Source: a virus
IMG/VR virus record: IMGVR_UViG_3300044614_001837
Location: 1-32,772 of that record
DNA: 32,772 nucleotides
Reading direction: 5' to 3' (one strand)
The notes below the pieces were generated by a model, which worked only from the letters and a program-made list of their open reading frames with translations, was not told where the DNA came from and did no database searches. This document shows, piece by piece, positions 16,610-24,026 of this stretch; the first letter of the stretch is position 1, and the number at the start of each line of letters is the position of its first letter. A program made the position numbers and the translations under genes.

Positions 16610-18565
16610 ATGCCAACAATAGAAGAATTATTTAAAACCAAAAAGTTGATAAGTGGACAAACCGCTGAACAACAATATGATATTCGTAATACTGCCGATA
16701 TAAAAAGAACGCCGTATAATGTCCTAATGCGTCCATCTTTTAAAATTGCAGAAATTGCAAGGAGAAATTTATCTAGTAGATTAGGAGAAACTAAATTAGA
16801 AGCAGAAGTAACTGGATTAAGAATATTAGCAAGTACAACATCTCCAATTATATATGGAACTGATATACTTAAATTTGCGAAAAAGACCAGAGGTATTGTT
16901 GAGGATATGAAGCAAGGAACCAGTGGTGCAGAGGCGGGTGTTGGGAAATTAACTTCATTTATAAATAAAGCTGAAAAATTTGGTAGTGATTTGTTATCGA
17001 AAATTGGGGTTAAATTACCAGAAGATTTAATACCAAGCCGTATTGTATTAAATTCTGATTTCAAAAAGGGCAAAGTATCCGATACAATGGTCACATTGAC
17101 TAAGTTAAAAACAAATTCTGGTGGTAATTTATTGGGTAAACTTATTAAAGATAATTTACAAGGAAGACCAAACCCAAATCAAATACTTGGTTCGGCTTTA
17201 GAATTAGGTAAAAAGAAATTAAATAATTTATTATTAGGTTCACCATCACAAGCGGCAGTAAATTTTGCCAAAGATGGTGGTGATAACTATGATATCGAGT
17301 CACCATATGGTAAAGTAATGACTCCAGCTTTGTATTTGAAGGAAGATGCAATTGCACAAAGAAATGATTTATCATCAAAATTTGTTGCGTATGAACCCGA
17401 TAAATTCAATCTACCATTACCAATAACAAATTATATTGCAGTACCAACTTTTTCAAAAGAACCCAAACAAATGTATTCAAAGACAAAATTGATGGATTCA
17501 TTGGAAGTAAAAAGAGGAATGAGAAACGGTTCGGATGAATTAAATAGAATAGTTCAATATGATTCTGCGGATGGATTAAAACCAAGTGGTAGGGATGTGA
17601 ATTTACCAACATTAAAATCACTTGATTTAGTAGAACTAAAGTTTTGGTCTGTTGCTAAACAGGCGGCAGTAAATTTCAGAGCAACCGTAACTGGTATTAC
17701 CGAAACGGTATCACCAAATTGGGATACTCAAAAATTCGTAGGTAATCCATTTAATTTTTACACATATAGTAATATCGAAAGAAGTGTAAATTTTGCATTT
17801 AAAATATATGCACTTAATGCGGATGAGTTAAAAGCTTGTTGGCAAAAAATTAATTTTTTAACCAATTTAACATATCCACAGGGGTATGCGGGAAACATTG
17901 CGGTAGTACCACCATTTATTAGATTTACGTTAGGTAGTATGCATGTTAATAAAGAAGCGTTTATTTCGGATTTATCATATGAAATACCTGACGATGCGCC
18001 GTGGGAAACCGGTGAAGATGGAATGGATGAATATATACTTCCAAAAATTGTTAATGTTACTATGACTCTTAAATTAGTAGAAACGGTTGGTAGTACATAT
18101 CAAATGGCAACCGCTGAGAGAAAAGCGGTAGCTGAAAGTAAAACTGCGGATGGTAAAGTAGTACCTGCAGTTCCGGCAGCACCTGCCGTGGCTGCTTCCG
18201 CAAAACGTTTATATGGATATGGTGCATCTAATCCAAATCAAATACTAAATGATGATAGGATTAAAAATTTAGATAAGGGGGGTGACCCACTCAAACAAAC
18301 ACAGGTTTCCGATTCTCCAAATGCATCGGCAGCTCAAAAAACAGAAAATCCAGTTGCGGAAGCACCAAAAGAAAAAGTAGGTCCAAATGGTATATTTGTA
18401 GAAAAATACAAAGATTTCAATATATACAAAAAACCAAAACTACCTAATTTTGTATATATTACAAGAGATGGAGAGCAACCACTTCATGCAGGACCTGAAG
18501 GTAGAAATGAGGTAGATTTACTTAACTTTGAAAGAAGGTGGATTGATAATTTTATTGGCAAATAA
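16610..18565 (+). CDS. Baseplate protein, probable tube-baseplate junction (gp48/gp54-like role)
   Basis: 651 residues. The N-terminal half is Lys-rich and irregular. The central part (about 340-490) has the tube-like phrases ELKFWSV, NFRATVTGITETVSPNW, FYTYSNIERSVNFAFKIYA, then PFIRFTLGSMHVNKEAFISDLSYEI and DDAPWE. This resembles a gp19-type tube fold in proteins that initiate the tube on the baseplate. A Pro/Ala-rich linker follows (VVPAVPAAPAVAA), then a short C-terminal domain (VEKYKDFNIYKKPKLPNFVYI). It is followed by a LysM-type gp53/tail-X gene, an order shared by many contractile systems. The exact T4 counterpart is not certain. Confidence 0.65.
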   Translation: MPTIEELFKTKKLISGQTAEQQYDIRNTADIKRTPYNVLMRPSFKIAEIARRNLSSRLGETKLEAEVTGLRILASTTSPIIYGTDILKFAKKTRGIVEDMKQGTSGAEAGVGKLTSFINKAEKFGSDLLSKIGVKLPEDLIPSRIVLNSDFKKGKVSDTMVTLTKLKTNSGGNLLGKLIKDNLQGRPNPNQILGSALELGKKKLNNLLLGSPSQAAVNFAKDGGDNYDIESPYGKVMTPALYLKEDAIAQRNDLSSKFVAYEPDKFNLPLPITNYIAVPTFSKEPKQMYSKTKLMDSLEVKRGMRNGSDELNRIVQYDSADGLKPSGRDVNLPTLKSLDLVELKFWSVAKQAAVNFRATVTGITETVSPNWDTQKFVGNPFNFYTYSNIERSVNFAFKIYALNADELKACWQKINFLTNLTYPQGYAGNIAVVPPFIRFTLGSMHVNKEAFISDLSYEIPDDAPWETGEDGMDEYILPKIVNVTMTLKLVETVGSTYQMATAERKAVAESKTADGKVVPAVPAAPAVAASAKRLYGYGASNPNQILNDDRIKNLDKGGDPLKQTQVSDSPNASAAQKTENPVAEAPKEKVGPNGIFVEKYKDFNIYKKPKLPNFVYITRDGEQPLHAGPEGRNEVDLLNFERRWIDNFIGK

Positions 18566-18600
18566 ACCAATCTAAAAGATATAACAATTGTAAATAAAAT

Positions 18601-18894
18601 ATGGAAAGTAGATATTTAAATAATAAAATTAAAACAACAATAGATGGTAGACAGGTATATAGGTCAAAAATATATCCGAATATTCCACCATCTGACCAAG
18701 ATACCTTTGTAGCAACGGAAACCGGTGATAGATTGGATACTTTGGCGTATCAATTTTATGGAGATTCAAGATTTTGGTGGATTATAGCAACATCCAATAA
18801 CATCCATGATGCAAACATTGGATTTGAAGAAGGGACTATTTTAAGAATACCTGCAAATTATATCGAAATAGCAGGAGCATTTACACAATCATAA
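18601..18894 (+). CDS. LysM-like baseplate protein (T4 gp53 / tail protein X type)
   Basis: 97 residues. The core TETGDRLDTLAYQFYGDSRFWWIIATSN, followed by FEEGTILRIP, is the short LysM-like fold of tail protein X and of the T4 wedge protein gp53: the GDRLDxLAxxxYGDxxxWWxIAxxN pattern and the final G-x-x-L-x-I-P strand. In contractile tails this protein clamps baseplate or tube parts together; it does not digest peptidoglycan. It lies between the junction candidate and the hub, separated by 35 and 7 bases. Confidence 0.85.
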   Translation: MESRYLNNKIKTTIDGRQVYRSKIYPNIPPSDQDTFVATETGDRLDTLAYQFYGDSRFWWIIATSNNIHDANIGFEEGTILRIPANYIEIAGAFTQS

Positions 18895-18901
18895 TTTATA
18901 A

Positions 18902-21598
18902 ATGAGTACATTTCCACAATTATCTAACATTGACTCTAAGATTGTAACCAATCTTGTAGCTGGAACAAAAGCCGGCTTAAATGCTTCTCAACGAATTTGT
19001 TGGATTAGAGTATTTTCTGGTGCAAAAACCGGAGCTGCGGAAGGATTGATTATATCATCTAATATGAATTATGGTACATTTAATCCATCTACAACTAATA
19101 ATGCTGGGTTTGCATATGGAAATTCAGTAAGTGGTGGAACTTTTGGTAATACTTGGGCGGGAGGAGCCCTTCTCTCAGCAGGTGGGCCGTTAAGACCTTC
19201 TCCTGGTATAACTGGTTTGCAAATAAAAGAAGGTAAAGACCAAATTTCAAGAGAATGTACTCTATCACTAGAATGTTTTTCATTAGAACAAATGGAACTA
19301 ATGCAAAGGTATTTTTTAGAGCCTGGATATTCTTTATGTATTGAATATGGGTGGAATAGCAATGTAGGGTTAGCGCAAAAAATGCCAAACATTGGTACTG
19401 CGGGTATTTTAGAAGCTGCAGCAAGCCGTAATTTAAATGGTAATAACTTACACCAAAGAAGAATTGATAGTTTGGGAGATTATGATACATTTTTAGGATT
19501 TATAGTAGGTGGGAATGTTCAATCGGATGATGATAAGTGGAAAATATCAGTAAAATTGAGAGGTGCACCGGGAATGCCAACATTTTTGCAATCACAAAAT
19601 AAAACTTTAAAAATAAACAGTGACGGAACAATAGAAGAAAAAGAAGGTGAACCAATATTATATGATGTAGCCGATACGATTTCTCCTGCAGCCGGCGAAG
19701 ATGTGAGAAAGAACAGAAGGTTTAAAAATATGTATAATCAATTACCAACTACAAGACAAATACAAGCGGTAAGGGATTTGTTAACTACTAATAAAGTTAA
19801 CTGGTATGATTTTATAAATTTTGATGCAGCTGTAAATAAGGCAATTACTACATATTCATCTCCTGGATGGTGGGCAAGTACTTTTACAAGTGCTTCCGAA
19901 ACCGTAACAGTTGGAAAAGCTAAAATAGAAAAAGAAAAACTATTCTCAACAAACAAATATATACGATTTGAATTAGCTATTGATATTTTAAATAGAAATG
20001 GAGAATTTAGTGATTATATATTAGCCGGAAAAAAACTTCCTATTACAATTGATATTAGTAATGCAAAAATAGGAGCGTTTCCAAATATGTTTTCCACAAA
20101 AGATTCTAAATTGATAATACCAGGATATATGCCTGATTTTTCTGCATATTTTTTAAATTCAGGCGTAATAAGTCAAAAAGCTGGTGGAAGGTTTGAAGTG
20201 ACGGGAGACGAAGAATCTCCATATGAAGTTATAGATAATAAATTACCAACAGTTGGTGCATTTGTTGAAACCGCAGATACTTCTTTAGGCCCATCTCACA
20301 CGGAAAAAGGAAATTATTGGGGATATTTAAAAAATCTTTATATAAATTTTGAAGTATTTAGGTCAAAAATAGAACAAAAAAATAAAACCATTAGAGAAGT
20401 TTTATTGGATATGTTAAATGAAATGTCATCGGCTGTAAATTCTTTTTGGAATTTTCAGGTAGTTGAACAACAGGATAAAGATGGTAATATTATACTAAGT
20501 GTTGTTGATGAAAATTGGATTGGAAAAAAAACGGGTGGCTCGGTACAATTCTATCATTCGGGTCCTTATTCTATATTTTTAGATGCTAATATAGATATTG
20601 CATTACCGTCTGAAATGACAAATCAAATAATTAGTAGGAGATTGGCATTGGCAAATAATCCAGATGAACCAATTGTTGGAGTTGGTGGGTTTTTTGAAAG
20701 TGCAACGGATTTATTTTTGACTAGTTATACCGATAGCAATGGTAACCCAAAAAAGATACTAACCGAAGACGAAAAAAAGAAAGAAGATGAAGCCGCAGCG
20801 GCAGCAGCGGCAGCGGCAGCGGCAGAAGATAAAAAGAAACCTTCCGAAAAAACCCAAGAAAAAATAGTACAAAGTACAGCCACAGAACAGGCATTAAAAG
20901 ACCAAATAACTAAAATAAGAGCCGATTATGCAAATAAGGGAGCTCGTGTAGGTGCCGTAGAACTTGTACAAGAAGCTGCTAATTTAGCGGCTCGATTAAT
21001 TAGAACCGATGCTGAAATCGCAGCAGCAGAAGAAGCCGAAAAAATAAAAGATGCGTTGGAAGATAAACGAGATGCGGAAATTAAAGTGGTGGAAGATAAA
21101 ATTGCTGCTGAAAAAGCGGCAAGAGAAATTTTACAAAAACAAAAAGATGAGGAAGTAAAAACGGAAGAGGATAAAGATGGTGAAATTGCTGCCAAAGCCA
21201 TCGGTGCTAATTTAGAAAAAATAGATGTTGTACCCAAAGTTGAACTGGATACAATTCCAGAAGAGCTTGGTGATATCACCTCCACAAAAATTTTAAAAGA
21301 AAAATTTCAGATATTTTGTATGGATGATGAGCCATTATTTGATAGATTAAAAAATGATGCATTTGCAAATAAAAATAAAGGTACTACTGAAAAAGGATTA
21401 TCACATCCACTTCCGATAAAATATACTTTTAAAGTTTTAGGTACAAGTGGATTTAGAAGGGGTGACACTTTTAATATTATTGGAATACCAACAAAATACG
21501 CCAAACATGGTTTATTTCAGATTATAGAAATAGAACATAATGTGAGTGGTATGACATGGACAACATCGGTAACCGGACAATATAGACAAATGCAATAA
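18902..21598 (+). CDS. Baseplate hub protein (gp27/gpD-like) with an Ala/charged coiled-coil insertion
   Basis: 898 residues. The N-terminal part has ISRECTLSLECFSLEQMELMQRYFLEPGYSLCIEYGWN (split here only by phrase), typical of hubs in environmental myoviruses. The C-terminal end PIKYTFKVLGTSGFRRGDTF, then GIPTKYAKHGLFQIIEIEH and WTTSVTGQYR is the last hub domain, a beta structure at the base of the tube. Between them, from about residue 629 to 800, is a low-complexity helical insert: a run of 12 alanines, then long Glu/Lys/Ala helices. It is likely a coiled-coil arm. No lysozyme domain is fused, unlike T4 gp5. Confidence 0.8.
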   Translation: MSTFPQLSNIDSKIVTNLVAGTKAGLNASQRICWIRVFSGAKTGAAEGLIISSNMNYGTFNPSTTNNAGFAYGNSVSGGTFGNTWAGGALLSAGGPLRPSPGITGLQIKEGKDQISRECTLSLECFSLEQMELMQRYFLEPGYSLCIEYGWNSNVGLAQKMPNIGTAGILEAAASRNLNGNNLHQRRIDSLGDYDTFLGFIVGGNVQSDDDKWKISVKLRGAPGMPTFLQSQNKTLKINSDGTIEEKEGEPILYDVADTISPAAGEDVRKNRRFKNMYNQLPTTRQIQAVRDLLTTNKVNWYDFINFDAAVNKAITTYSSPGWWASTFTSASETVTVGKAKIEKEKLFSTNKYIRFELAIDILNRNGEFSDYILAGKKLPITIDISNAKIGAFPNMFSTKDSKLIIPGYMPDFSAYFLNSGVISQKAGGRFEVTGDEESPYEVIDNKLPTVGAFVETADTSLGPSHTEKGNYWGYLKNLYINFEVFRSKIEQKNKTIREVLLDMLNEMSSAVNSFWNFQVVEQQDKDGNIILSVVDENWIGKKTGGSVQFYHSGPYSIFLDANIDIALPSEMTNQIISRRLALANNPDEPIVGVGGFFESATDLFLTSYTDSNGNPKKILTEDEKKKEDEAAAAAAAAAAAEDKKKPSEKTQEKIVQSTATEQALKDQITKIRADYANKGARVGAVELVQEAANLAARLIRTDAEIAAAEEAEKIKDALEDKRDAEIKVVEDKIAAEKAAREILQKQKDEEVKTEEDKDGEIAAKAIGANLEKIDVVPKVELDTIPEELGDITSTKILKEKFQIFCMDDEPLFDRLKNDAFANKNKGTTEKGLSHPLPIKYTFKVLGTSGFRRGDTFNIIGIPTKYAKHGLFQIIEIEHNVSGMTWTTSVTGQYRQMQ

Positions 21599-21599
21599 T

Positions 21600-21956
21600 A
21601 TGGTAAATCCAGATAGATATAAAAAATTAAAGAATAATCTTTCCGAGTATGAATTACCGGAAATATTAGCATATATACCAACTCCAACGGAAATTGAGTA
21701 CAAAAGAGGATATATACAAAGGTATTTTGTTCAAAAATCCAATGATATAAATTCTTATATTTTTGAAATAAGTAAATATAATTTTGCATCATTGCAAATA
21801 AATCCATACTTTACAGTAGTTGCTATTCTTTGGAAAATTTCCGGAAATCCAACTGAAATAATGGATGCAAATAGTAAATCAATTAAAATTGGTAATAAAA
21901 CTATTCCATCTTTACACAAATATTTACAAAATACTTTACAATTTTCTAAACAATAA
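21600..21956 (+). CDS. Small conserved tail-region protein, function unknown
   Basis: 118 residues, starting one base after the hub stop and so coupled to it. The sequence reads PDRYKKLKNNLSEYELPEILAYIPTPTEIEYKRGYIQRYFVQKSND, then ILWKISGNPTEIMDAN and SLHKYLQNTLQF (phrases as seen). The YKRGYIxRYFVxK and WKISG phrases are of a type I associate with small proteins beside baseplate genes in other large phages, but I cannot name a family. It is the last gene of the tape-measure unit and lies just before the tmRNA promoter, with no clear terminator between. Confidence 0.6.
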   Translation: MVNPDRYKKLKNNLSEYELPEILAYIPTPTEIEYKRGYIQRYFVQKSNDINSYIFEISKYNFASLQINPYFTVVAILWKISGNPTEIMDANSKSIKIGNKTIPSLHKYLQNTLQFSKQ

Positions 21957-21988
21957 TTTGGAATTGTTATAAAAATTTCATATATTTG
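21957..21988 (+). promoter_or_regulatory. Bacteroidota-type promoter for the tmRNA (TTTG, 20 bases, TATATTTG)
   Basis: TTTG at 21957-21960 and TATATTTG at 21981-21988 match the Bacteroidota housekeeping consensus (TTTG or TTG at -33, TAnnTTTG at -7) with 20 bases between them. The mature tmRNA 5' end is predicted at 22002, so the primary transcript would carry a leader of a few bases. TATTTATT (21989-21996), the late-motif variant, overlaps the space before the RNA. Confidence 0.8.
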
Positions 21989-22001
21989 TATTTATTGATA
22001 T

Positions 22002-22394
22002 GGGGATGTTTTGGAATTGATTGCGATGCGAGACATAGTATCACACGTAGTGGGATGGTTCTTCAACCACTTTAATATCGGAATCAAACAATAACTGACG
22101 TAGAATTATCTACTTGGAACTTCGAAGATGCTATGGCATTTGTAGGAGCTTACGATTACGCTGTAGCAGCATAATCACCACCCGCATCACTCGTGGGTTT
22201 TAAATAGAAGTGAACAAACCGGAGCATTACTTATCGGCTCCCTAAAACTGATAGGTTGGTGGAAACGCTGAACTAACCATTCGGCCCCAATTATTTTGGA
22301 AAGTGAATAAGATTAAACTTTATCCTAAACGTGTGAAAAGCTGGTATTATGGTTACTTCGTAAGACACCGGTTCGAGTCCGGTCATCTCCACCA
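22002..22394 (+). ncRNA. ssrA: Transfer-messenger RNA (tmRNA), phage-encoded
   Basis: 393 bases. The 5' end GGGGATG pairs with CATCTCC near the 3' end to form the 7-bp acceptor stem with one G-T pair, and the encoded tail is ACCA. The T-arm is ACCGG-TTCGAGT-CCGGT. Between these lie pseudoknot-like pairings, for example GGAGC with GGCTCC around 22218-22243. The tag region follows the sequence AATAACT that commonly precedes resume codons, and it stops at TAA 22172-22174. The encoded peptide ends AYDYAVAA, a ClpXP-type degron like the usual ALAA. If the codon right after AATAACT (GAC, 22097) is the resume codon, the tag has 25 residues; a GCA at 22136 would give 12. tmRNA rescues stalled ribosomes and tags the products. 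Confidence 0.95.
22097..22174 (+). other. tmRNA tag reading frame (long form)
   Basis: The frame from GAC 22097 to TAA 22172 is open for 25 codons, starting DVELSTWNF and ending AYDYAVAA. The hairpin containing CCCGC and GTGGG follows the stop at about 22180-22197, as helix 5 does in other tmRNAs. The resume codon is inferred by analogy with tmRNAs in which AATAACT or AATAGTC precedes it. Confidence 0.6.
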
Positions 22395-22400
22395 CTTTTT

Positions 22401-22438
22401 AAATCCCCATTTTACATTTGGTAATTTGGGGATTTTTT
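22401..22438 (+). terminator. Rho-independent terminator of the tmRNA
   Basis: AAATCCCCA (22401-22409) pairs with TGGGGATTT (22427-22435). An inner TTAC/GTAA stem (22412-22415 with 22421-22424) lies in the loop, and T residues run to 22438. It starts 7 bases after the CCA end. Confidence 0.9.
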
Positions 22439-22448
22439 CGTATATTTG
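22417..22448 (+). promoter_or_regulatory. Bacteroidota-type promoter embedded in the terminator (TTTG, 20 bases, TATATTTG)
   Basis: TTTG at 22417-22420 lies in the terminator loop and TATATTTG at 22441-22448 directly follows its T tract, with exactly 20 bases between. It is 15 bases from the end of the -7 box to the ATG at 22463, so the mRNA would have a very short leader. It should drive the small gene and the polymerase-like gene. Confidence 0.75.
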
Positions 22449-22462
22449 TATAAATTGTTTTT

Positions 22463-22729
22463 ATGGGTAGATGGCCGGAAAAACCAAATGATAAACCTAG
22501 AAAATTCCAACATGTCTATAAAGATGATGATGGGGTTGAATCAATTTGGAAATATGATTTAGATAAATTTCCAAATGGACCAATTTCAGTTGAAAATAAA
22601 TACCCACCTCACTATGAAAAGAAATTAAAAGCTCAACAAAAAGAAGCTAAATTGGTAAAAAAACAATCAACATTAGAAAAAGCAAAAGCTGTAAATAAGA
22701 ATGATACGAGTGATAGAAAATATTGGTGA
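22463..22729 (+). CDS. Small basic protein upstream of the polymerase-like gene, function unknown
   Basis: 88 residues, no recognised family. The N-terminal half reads RWPEKPNDKPRKFQHVYKDD, then SIWKYDLDKFPNGPISVEN. The C-terminal half is a Lys/Gln/Ala helix (LKAQQKEAKLVKKQSTLEKAKAV, shown as phrases). Its end overlaps the start of the polymerase-like gene by 29 bases in another frame, which implies coupled translation. It is the first gene behind a host-type promoter and not behind the late motif. A DNA-binding or polymerase accessory role is possible, but this is inference from charge and position only. Confidence 0.65.
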   Translation: MGRWPEKPNDKPRKFQHVYKDDDGVESIWKYDLDKFPNGPISVENKYPPHYEKKLKAQQKEAKLVKKQSTLEKAKAVNKNDTSDRKYW

Positions 22730-23987
22730 GTTGGGAGAATTAAAGATAAAATTGGAAACCGAAGTATCTCTTTGGTATCCTATGTGGGTGGATAATGATA
22801 AGCATCCACGAAACACCCATATATCCTTTATCCTGATACGAACCCTTACCGATAGGTACATTCTACCACACCAACACACCGATACCACAGCCCTCTCTAA
22901 ATCACAAATAGAAGGGGTGCTGAATACAAACGGAGATAAATGGGTTTTTCAAAAAAAGAAGCTACTACAATCATTCTCTAATTTAAGGAATGGATTGAAT
23001 GATATTGATACTGCACATTTTCTTAAAACCGGAGAAACAATAGATTATTCTCAACCAATACAACATTTAGTAGCTCCTTTATTACACAAAGGTTACAAAG
23101 AAAATATCATTCAATCCATTCCTATTCTTAAATTGTGTGAAGCCGTTGATAATGAATTCCTAAAACACCATAGTCAAAAAACTAAAACTTATAATTGGTA
23201 TAATGATATCTTCTTACCAATCCTTTCAGATATTGAACAATTCGGAATTCGGGTCGATAGGGAAAAATTTATTGATAGATGGCCACAAGCTCACAAACAT
23301 CTTTCCTCCGATAACTTAGTGTACACCGAATATAATCCATTTACGATAACGGGTAGACCTTCGAATAGACATGGTGGTGTGAACTATGCAGCCCTAAACA
23401 AATCGGATGGAAGTAGAGACACCCTAATAGCGGATGGGATATTCTTACAAATGGATTACGATTCGTATCACCCACGTCTTATTGGTAAGTTGATTGATTT
23501 TCCCTTACCACAAACTAATGTTCACCAATGGTTGGCTGAGCAATATGGATGTGATGTTGCCGAAGGTAAAGGTGTAACGTTCCGCCTTCTTTATGGTGGA
23601 ATCGATGATGAGTTTCGACAAATCCCATACTTTGATAAGGTTGCTGATTTTATTGATAGGTTTTGGAAGGAAAGTGTGGAAAGGGGTTATATCCAAACTC
23701 CAAACCGCCATATACCATTAAGTTGGGTAGAACAATCCAACCCACAAAAAGTATTTAACTATCTACTTCAAGCATATGAAACTGAAATAAATGTGGGTAA
23801 AATGAAAACCATATTGGATTATATTAAGGGAAGTGGGATTAGTTTAGAATTGTACACTTATGACTCGTTTCTTTTTGATGTACCTACTGATGTGGATAAG
23901 AGTTTGATTATGGGATTGAAGAATATAATTGAGGAAGATGGATATCCTATCAAAGCGAGTTGGGGAAAAACTTACGGAAACCTCTAA
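22701..23987 (+). CDS. Compact family-A DNA polymerase-like protein
   Basis: 428 residues. Family-A landmarks are present in order. TGRPSN is at 217-222. Motif A is MDYDSYHPRL with Asp252. Motif B is KGVTFRLLYGG with Lys290, Tyr298 and Gly299, the same K-to-Y spacing as K758-Y766 of Pol I. Motif C is YTYDSFLFDV with Asp388, where Pol I has HDE. The Arg four residues before the motif B Lys is missing and the Glu of motif C is Ser. The distance from motif A to C is 136 residues against about 177 in Pol I, so the fingers are reduced. Residues 1-150 may be a degenerate exonuclease-like domain; no clear DxE is seen. Alternative starts exist near 22780, but the early residues look genuine. Confidence 0.8.
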   Translation: MIRVIENIGELGELKIKLETEVSLWYPMWVDNDKHPRNTHISFILIRTLTDRYILPHQHTDTTALSKSQIEGVLNTNGDKWVFQKKKLLQSFSNLRNGLNDIDTAHFLKTGETIDYSQPIQHLVAPLLHKGYKENIIQSIPILKLCEAVDNEFLKHHSQKTKTYNWYNDIFLPILSDIEQFGIRVDREKFIDRWPQAHKHLSSDNLVYTEYNPFTITGRPSNRHGGVNYAALNKSDGSRDTLIADGIFLQMDYDSYHPRLIGKLIDFPLPQTNVHQWLAEQYGCDVAEGKGVTFRLLYGGIDDEFRQIPYFDKVADFIDRFWKESVERGYIQTPNRHIPLSWVEQSNPQKVFNYLLQAYETEINVGKMKTILDYIKGSGISLELYTYDSFLFDVPTDVDKSLIMGLKNIIEEDGYPIKASWGKTYGNL

Positions 23988-23993
23988 ATAACA

Positions 23994-24001
23994 TATTTAT
24001 A
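23994..24001 (+). promoter_or_regulatory. Candidate late promoter motif (TATTTATA)
   Basis: Exact octamer 6 bases after the polymerase-like stop codon and starting 33 bases before the ATG of the secreted nuclease at 24027. It marks the return from the host-type promoter island to late genes. Confidence 0.6.
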
Positions 24002-24026
24002 GTATATAGAAAAATAGTGCTATAAT

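Noticed and set aside
20926-21285. Minus-strand Ser/Ala-rich frame opposite the hub coiled coil
   Set aside because: It is a shadow of the Ala/Glu/Lys-rich coding strand, without start context or homology-like features.
21517-21807. Minus-strand frame opposite the small tail gene
   Set aside because: Residue composition is typical of antisense AT-rich DNA, and the plus-strand gene is coupled to the hub.
22300-22394. A free-standing tRNA gene at the 3' end of the tmRNA
   Set aside because: The T-arm and CCA belong to the tmRNA; the 5' acceptor strand is at 22002-22008 and no normal anticodon arm is present.
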